In this document: positions 6,848 through 10,094 of the stretch, piece by piece
How positions within the stretch are numbered: position 1 is the first letter of the stretch
Layout: each line of letters starts with the position of its first letter
Source of the DNA: DYMC01 sp035406705
GTDB lineage: Bacteria; Verrucomicrobiota; Lentisphaeria; Victivallales; GWF2-50-93
Assembly: GCA_964426675.1 (NCBI GenBank)
Contig: CAYRRM010000063.1
Coordinates: 1-10,094, forward strand
Reading direction: 5' to 3'
DNA length: 10,094 bases
The notes under the pieces: generated by a model
The model's input: the letters and a program-made list of their open reading frames with translations, nothing else
What the model was told of the DNA's origin: nothing
Database searches by the model: none
Program-made: the position numbers and the translations under genes

Positions 6848-7534
6848 TCAAAACGCTGGTCTGTAATAATAAGTCCTCATTCTTTCTATATCATTTGCAT
6901 TTTTCCATTCCACATGCCAGTCAAAAAATAATATATTTGCGCCTATATTATGTATAAAATCACACCATCCAGAAGAAGAGTGGTAAGGATTAAAGCAAAA
7001 AACAGAGTTTGAGTTTGTATCAATTAGCCAAACTTTATAGGAAGGGTTTTTAACTCTTTGATATTTAAGATTGCTTATTCCATTTTCAAAAGGAATAATA
7101 CGTACACCCCCTGAAGAATCCTGAGCAGTGCAGATGCTTGGACCATAACTTATTCCTAATCCTCTTCGGCTTGGACAATCAAAAGGATGTGCTCTTTTAA
7201 TTTTTAAAGAGGTAGGCCATGTCTGAACCTGCATATTTACATAAGGTGCAAGTAAAGCAAACCATGTACCAAATCTTGCATCTGCATACCCACTATAGCT
7301 ACCTCCCTGTACATAAGCAAACGGAATTCTTTGGTCATAATCTTCAATATACATAGCAGTTGCCAGTCCTAACTGTTTCAAATTATTCATACATACTGCC
7401 TGACGTGCTCTCTCTCTCGCCTGTGATAGTGCTGGCAATAACATCGCTGCTAAAATCGCTATGATTGCCACCACTACCAGCAACTCTATCAATGTAAAAC
7501 CACTCCTTCTTTTCTTTCTTTTTCTCCGTTCCAT
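6848..7534 (-). CDS. Pseudopilin / prepilin-type protein with H-X9-D C-terminal motif
   Basis: This 228-residue protein has a very basic leader (MERRKRKKRRSG), a type IV prepilin peptidase site G12/F13, Glu at mature position 5 (FTLIE), and a long hydrophobic helix (residues 18-36). PALSQARERARQAVCMNNLKQLGLA follows, as in the DUF1559-like pseudopilins abundant in planctomycetes and Lentisphaerae. The C-terminus HNIGANILFFDWHVEW matches the H-X9-DG tail of that family, but the usual Gly after Asp is Trp here. Six Cys, including FDCPSRR, could form disulfides. After cleavage the protein would sit in the inner membrane or a pilus-like fibre. A strong Shine-Dalgarno (AGGAGG at 7545-7540) precedes the ATG, and a stem-loop lies just upstream of that. 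Lying beside a secreted carbohydrate-active protein suggests a role in export or surface display, which is inference. No other pilus genes are in the window. Confidence 0.9.
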   Translation of the reverse strand: MERRKRKKRRSGFTLIELLVVVAIIAILAAMLLPALSQARERARQAVCMNNLKQLGLATAMYIEDYDQRIPFAYVQGGSYSGYADARFGTWFALLAPYVNMQVQTWPTSLKIKRAHPFDCPSRRGLGISYGPSICTAQDSSGGVRIIPFENGISNLKYQRVKNPSYKVWLIDTNSNSVFCFNPYHSSSGWCDFIHNIGANILFFDWHVEWKNANDIERMRTYYYRPAF

Positions 7535-7548
7535 TTTCTCCTCCTTTA

Positions 7549-7586
7549 CCCCTCACTCTTTCTTATCTTTCTTTCTATGTGAGGGG
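7549..7586 (-). promoter_or_regulatory. Stem-loop in the leader of the pseudopilin gene
   Basis: Bases 7549-7556 (cccctcac) and 7579-7586 (gtgagggg) form a perfect eight-base inverted repeat, five of the eight pairs G:C. In the mRNA the 22-base loop is almost entirely purine (A/G, with only two U), and the stem ends three bases before the extended Shine-Dalgarno tract (AAAGGAGGAG). No U-tract follows, so it is not a terminator. A 5' mRNA stabiliser, processing stop or translational control element is more likely. Confidence 0.5.
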
Positions 7587-7607
7587 ATTTGACTTTCTCT
7601 TTCCTTT

Positions 7608-7625
7608 CGCAGGATAAATCCTGCG
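7608..7625. repeat. Short GC-rich palindrome in the spacer
   Basis: The sequence cgcaggataaatcctgcg is a perfect palindrome (eight-base arms, or a seven-base stem with loop TAAA). It is much more GC-rich than the flanks and has no T-run on either side, so it is not an intrinsic terminator. Its form recalls dispersed REP-type palindromes, but only one copy is visible in this window. Confidence 0.55.
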
Positions 7626-7635
7626 GCTACCCATA

Positions 7636-7693
7636 GATTAAAAGATTAGAAGATTGAAAATCTTAAAATCTGTAATACCCAAATCTTTTAATC
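7636..7693. repeat. Nested inverted repeat in the spacer
   Basis: Twelve-base arms gattaaaagatt (7636-7647) and aatcttttaatc (7682-7693) are perfect reverse complements. They enclose a smaller hairpin, agatt-gaa-aatct (7651-7663). The arms are AT-rich, so pairing is modest, but a perfect twelve-base match is unlikely by chance within so short a spacer. It follows the stop codon of the ADPRH-like gene by about 40 bases. Confidence 0.5.
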
Positions 7694-7730
7694 CCTCTTC
7701 CTACAGGTAACCTTTTTCATCACCCACTTC

Positions 7731-9191
7731 TTAGAAATCATAAATTAAGTGTTTTTTTTCATCCGCTATAATAAAGGCAAACTCTAAATCATTATTACAT
7801 TTAGAAACTTCTATTAAAATTTCATAGTCACCTTTATCAATTTCTGTATCAAAAAAAGGACTTCCTGGTCTATGGGGTGCTGGTAAAAAATTATTATGAA
7901 GATGGTGAGAAATTACTAATTTTTTGTTTAACCACATCTTAATTCCGTCATTACTTGAAGGGAAGATTTTTATTTTTCTTTTTCTGTCATTCTTTATTTT
8001 TGTTTTTAAAAATATCACTCCGTTCTTCCCATTAAAAAATCTCTCCAATGGCAGATAGATTGAATTAAATGTGTACTCTTCAAAACCATTATACTCACCA
8101 TCAAGAATCTTTTCTTCTATCATTTTAAGTTCATCAGAGTCGAAAATACCTGAGACATTAAATTCAATTTTCAATGGTTTTTCAAAATCAACTATTTCTG
8201 GAAGTTTAAACGGTTTTTCTATCTTTGGTAGGTCTTCCCCTTTTTTTGCTATTTCTTTAATTTTTAATATCTCTCTTGTCAGTTCTTCTATATCTTTTGG
8301 AACATAAACATTTTTTATTCCCCATCCAGCAACAATCCTATTATCTATTTCTGCCTTTACCTGTTTTTCTATCTCTTCTTTCCCAAGTATTATCCCTATT
8401 ATTGCTCCACTTGTTGCTCCTGTACAGTCAGTATCATATCCACATTTTGTCGCCTCAATTACTGTTTTTAAAAAATCACCCGCACCATATAAAAGACCAC
8501 AAATTATAAACCCGATATTCTGAACGCAATGGGTGAAATTGTAATGACCAAACTCTTCTAAAATTTTTTCTCTTGTTTTTTTCAAATCCTTCCCTTCTTT
8601 ATATAGTTTCAAAACCATCTCGTTCACTTTTCTTACTTTTGAATCTTCTGGAAGATACTCACAACTTTTTTCAATCAGTTTTTCTATATCACTTTCAACA
8701 AAAGTAATTGACTCCATCACTGACAAAAAAACCTCCCCATAGACACCTTCATGCCAGTGGTCAACAGAAGCATCAAGATAGGCATAGTATCCTGCAATTT
8801 CAGGTTTTCCCGGAAAAATACATGCCCATATCTCACTTCTTATAGGTGCTCCCATACATTCACAAAACCAGTTATTATAAACTCCAGTTATAGGTGGTTT
8901 TAAACCTATCTTTAAATTTGCCTTTGCTACTCCATATTCATCAAAAGGATAATCAATATTTGCCCAGCCCTCTGCCAAATCTTTTGAATCTATTTTTATC
9001 CCTTTCTTTCTCAATATATCAAGCCACACAAGTTGTAAGTCAAGGTCATCATTTGCAATAATTTCTTCAGGTAGTTTATATGGTATTTTTAAAAATTCTT
9101 TCCTTCCTTCCAGAGGTGCCCCAATACTCCCTCCTATACTCTTCCCCAAAAAACATCCATAAATTTTGTCATTATATATTCCCTCTTCCAT
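7731..9191 (-). CDS. ADP-ribosylglycohydrolase-family protein with C-terminal beta-sandwich
   Basis: This 486-residue protein has no signal peptide. Residues 1-290 are an ADPRH-family all-helical domain: GKSIGGSIGAPLEG (16-29), the first metal motif NDDLDLQL (47-54), GAPIRSEIWACIFPGKPE (114-131), DASVDHWHEGVYGEVF (140-155), and the second metal motif GYDTDCTGAT (251-260). The motifs differ from classical ADPRH (TDDT and GGDTDT): Asn and Cys stand where metal-binding Thr is usual. They fit a planctomycete/actinobacterial-type subgroup with DTDCNGAT-like signatures. A sugar or nucleoside N- or O-glycoside may be the substrate instead of ADP-ribosyl protein; this is inference. Residues about 335-486 form a beta-rich domain with SSNDGIKMWLNKKLV, as in carbohydrate-binding sandwich modules. 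The ATG follows the regulator's TAA directly (TAAATG), with AAGGGAGA upstream, so the pair is co-translated. It is probably controlled by that regulator. Confidence 0.88.
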   Translation of the reverse strand: MEEGIYNDKIYGCFLGKSIGGSIGAPLEGRKEFLKIPYKLPEEIIANDDLDLQLVWLDILRKKGIKIDSKDLAEGWANIDYPFDEYGVAKANLKIGLKPPITGVYNNWFCECMGAPIRSEIWACIFPGKPEIAGYYAYLDASVDHWHEGVYGEVFLSVMESITFVESDIEKLIEKSCEYLPEDSKVRKVNEMVLKLYKEGKDLKKTREKILEEFGHYNFTHCVQNIGFIICGLLYGAGDFLKTVIEATKCGYDTDCTGATSGAIIGIILGKEEIEKQVKAEIDNRIVAGWGIKNVYVPKDIEELTREILKIKEIAKKGEDLPKIEKPFKLPEIVDFEKPLKIEFNVSGIFDSDELKMIEEKILDGEYNGFEEYTFNSIYLPLERFFNGKNGVIFLKTKIKNDRKRKIKIFPSSNDGIKMWLNKKLVISHHLHNNFLPAPHRPGSPFFDTEIDKGDYEILIEVSKCNNDLEFAFIIADEKKHLIYDF

Positions 9192-10094
9192 TTAAGCACT
9201 CTCCCTTACAATTATTTCCGGCTCTATCAATATCTCCTCTTCTTCTTTCACCTTTCCTTCAATCCATAAAATCAATCTTTCGCAGGCAATTTCAGAGATT
9301 TTTTCAATTGGCTGATGAACTGTGGTAAGAGATGGCTTTATCAAAGAAGAAATAAATATGTCATCAAATCCACAAACAGCAATATCGTCAGGAACTTTTA
9401 AACCACTTTCTTCTATTGCCTTTATTGCTCCTATTGCCATTAAGTCATTTCCACATATAATTGCATCCACTTTTCCTATTAGTTCTTTTGCCCATTTCTT
9501 TCCATATTCCACCTTATAATCACCTTCACATATCACTATATCCTTATTAAAATCAATTTCCTTTTCTCTCAACGACTTTTTATAGCCACTTAACCTTTCT
9601 TCTGTTGCCCTTAATTCCCTATCACCACTTATAAATCCAACTTTCCTTCTCCCTGTCTTAATTAAATAATTTGTCATTTTATATGTCCCGCTTGCGTTAT
9701 TCACACTTATAACATCTAATTTAAGTCCATAATTTTTCTTCCCCGTAAATACAATCTTTATTCCATTATTCAACATTCTCTTAAAAACAGGTATTAAAGA
9801 ACTATCATCCTCTCCCTCACATGTGCCAATAATAACTCCAGCGACCCTTTCTCTTTCAAACAATTCCAGAATATCTTTTTCCTCATCCACATTTCCATAA
9901 GAATTTCCTAAAATTAAGTGATAACCATTTTCCTTTGAATAATCATGAATAACTTTAACTGTAAGTGAATAGATTGGATTAAGAATATCCGGGATGATAA
10001 GACCTATTTTTTTTGTCTTCAATTTTTTAAGATAAACCACTCTACTATCAGGTATAAAATTTTCTCTCTCTATAATTTTTAAAATCTTTTCTTT
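9192..10094 (-). CDS. LacI-family transcriptional regulator, N-terminus outside the window
   Basis: The frame is open from the stop at 9192 to the window edge, about 300 codons. The edge reads KEKILKIIERENFIPDSR followed by KKLKTKKIGLIIPDI, the end of the LacI DNA-binding domain, its hinge and the first strand of the periplasmic-binding-like sensor. A GTG at 10040 is therefore not the true start; the helix-turn-helix lies beyond base 10094. Sensor landmarks are ILNPIYSLTVKVIHDYSKENGYHLILG, VAGVIIG, GRRKVGFISG, AIICGNDLMAIGAIKA, CGFDDI and PSLTTVHQPIEKISEIA, all typical of sugar-responsive LacI/GalR proteins. Such proteins usually repress adjacent catabolic genes until a sugar binds. The stop codon abuts the ATG of the ADPRH-like gene. 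The inducer cannot be inferred, and no operator upstream of the gene can be seen. Confidence 0.93.
   Translation of the reverse strand, partial: KEKILKIIERENFIPDSRVVYLKKLKTKKIGLIIPDILNPIYSLTVKVIHDYSKENGYHLILGNSYGNVDEEKDILELFERERVAGVIIGTCEGEDDSSLIPVFKRMLNNGIKIVFTGKKNYGLKLDVISVNNASGTYKMTNYLIKTGRRKVGFISGDRELRATEERLSGYKKSLREKEIDFNKDIVICEGDYKVEYGKKWAKELIGKVDAIICGNDLMAIGAIKAIEESGLKVPDDIAVCGFDDIFISSLIKPSLTTVHQPIEKISEIACERLILWIEGKVKEEEEILIEPEIIVRESA

Noticed and set aside
7608..7625. Intrinsic terminator after the ADPRH-like gene
   Set aside because: The hairpin is perfect but no T-run follows on either strand.
7549..7693. CRISPR array or riboswitch
   Set aside because: The repeats are inverted, differ from one another and have no regular spacing; I see no conserved riboswitch core.
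9192..9194. Fusion of the regulator and the ADPRH-like gene
   Set aside because: A TAA stop separates them, directly abutting the ATG, so they are adjacent coupled genes.
10038..10040. GTG as start of the LacI-family gene
   Set aside because: The frame continues upstream to the window edge and encodes the end of the DNA-binding domain (KILKIIERENFIPDSR), so the true start is outside.

Overview
The window is AT-rich, and every gene I can support lies on the minus strand, so transcription runs from high to low coordinates. It looks like one or two co-directional operons of a bacterium that breaks down complex carbohydrates. Four things suggest the PVC/planctomycete-like part of the bacterial tree (Lentisphaerae, Omnitrophota or similar, perhaps from a metagenome): a single-gene pseudopilin with the GFTLIELLVVVAIIAILA leader and C-terminal HNIGANILFFDWHVEW tail, a DUF4838/LamG secreted protein, a planctomycete-type ADP-ribosylglycohydrolase (ADPRH) homolog, and low GC. 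The taxonomic placement is inference only.

Layout in transcription order. (1) 10094-9192: LacI-family regulator; its DNA-binding N-terminus is cut by the window edge. (2) 9191-7731: ADPRH-family protein with a C-terminal beta-sandwich. Its ATG directly follows the regulator's stop codon. (3) 7730-7535: a 196-bp spacer holding three successive inverted repeats. (4) 7534-6848: pseudopilin with a near-perfect Shine-Dalgarno. (5) 6827-3423: secreted protein of about 1134 residues (signal peptide, GH67-N-like domain, DUF4838, beta-sandwich, LamG). (6) 3411-2500: TIM-barrel sugar isomerase/epimerase-like protein. (7) 2493-2271: an exact 223-bp copy of the 5' end of a downstream gene, ending in unrelated sequence. 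(8) 2270-2104: spacer with a plausible sigma70-type promoter and an operator-like near-palindrome. (9) 2103-835: putative (alpha/alpha)-barrel, six-hairpin-like protein. (10) 838-86: uncharacterised, probably TIM-barrel protein, coupled to the previous gene by an ATGA overlap and the parent of the 223-bp copy. (11) 111-1: start of a HAD-superfamily phosphatase running off the window.

Taken together this reads as a sugar-responsive glycan or glycoside utilisation locus: regulator, putative hydrolases, an exported carbohydrate-binding or hydrolysing protein, an isomerase, a phosphatase, and a pseudopilin that may serve export or surface presentation. No transporter, mobile-element gene, tRNA, rRNA or CRISPR array is visible. 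The most unusual items are the exact 223-bp direct repeat bracketing a whole gene plus its promoter, and the hairpin-rich spacer ahead of the pseudopilin. Most functions are family-level guesses and no substrate can be named.
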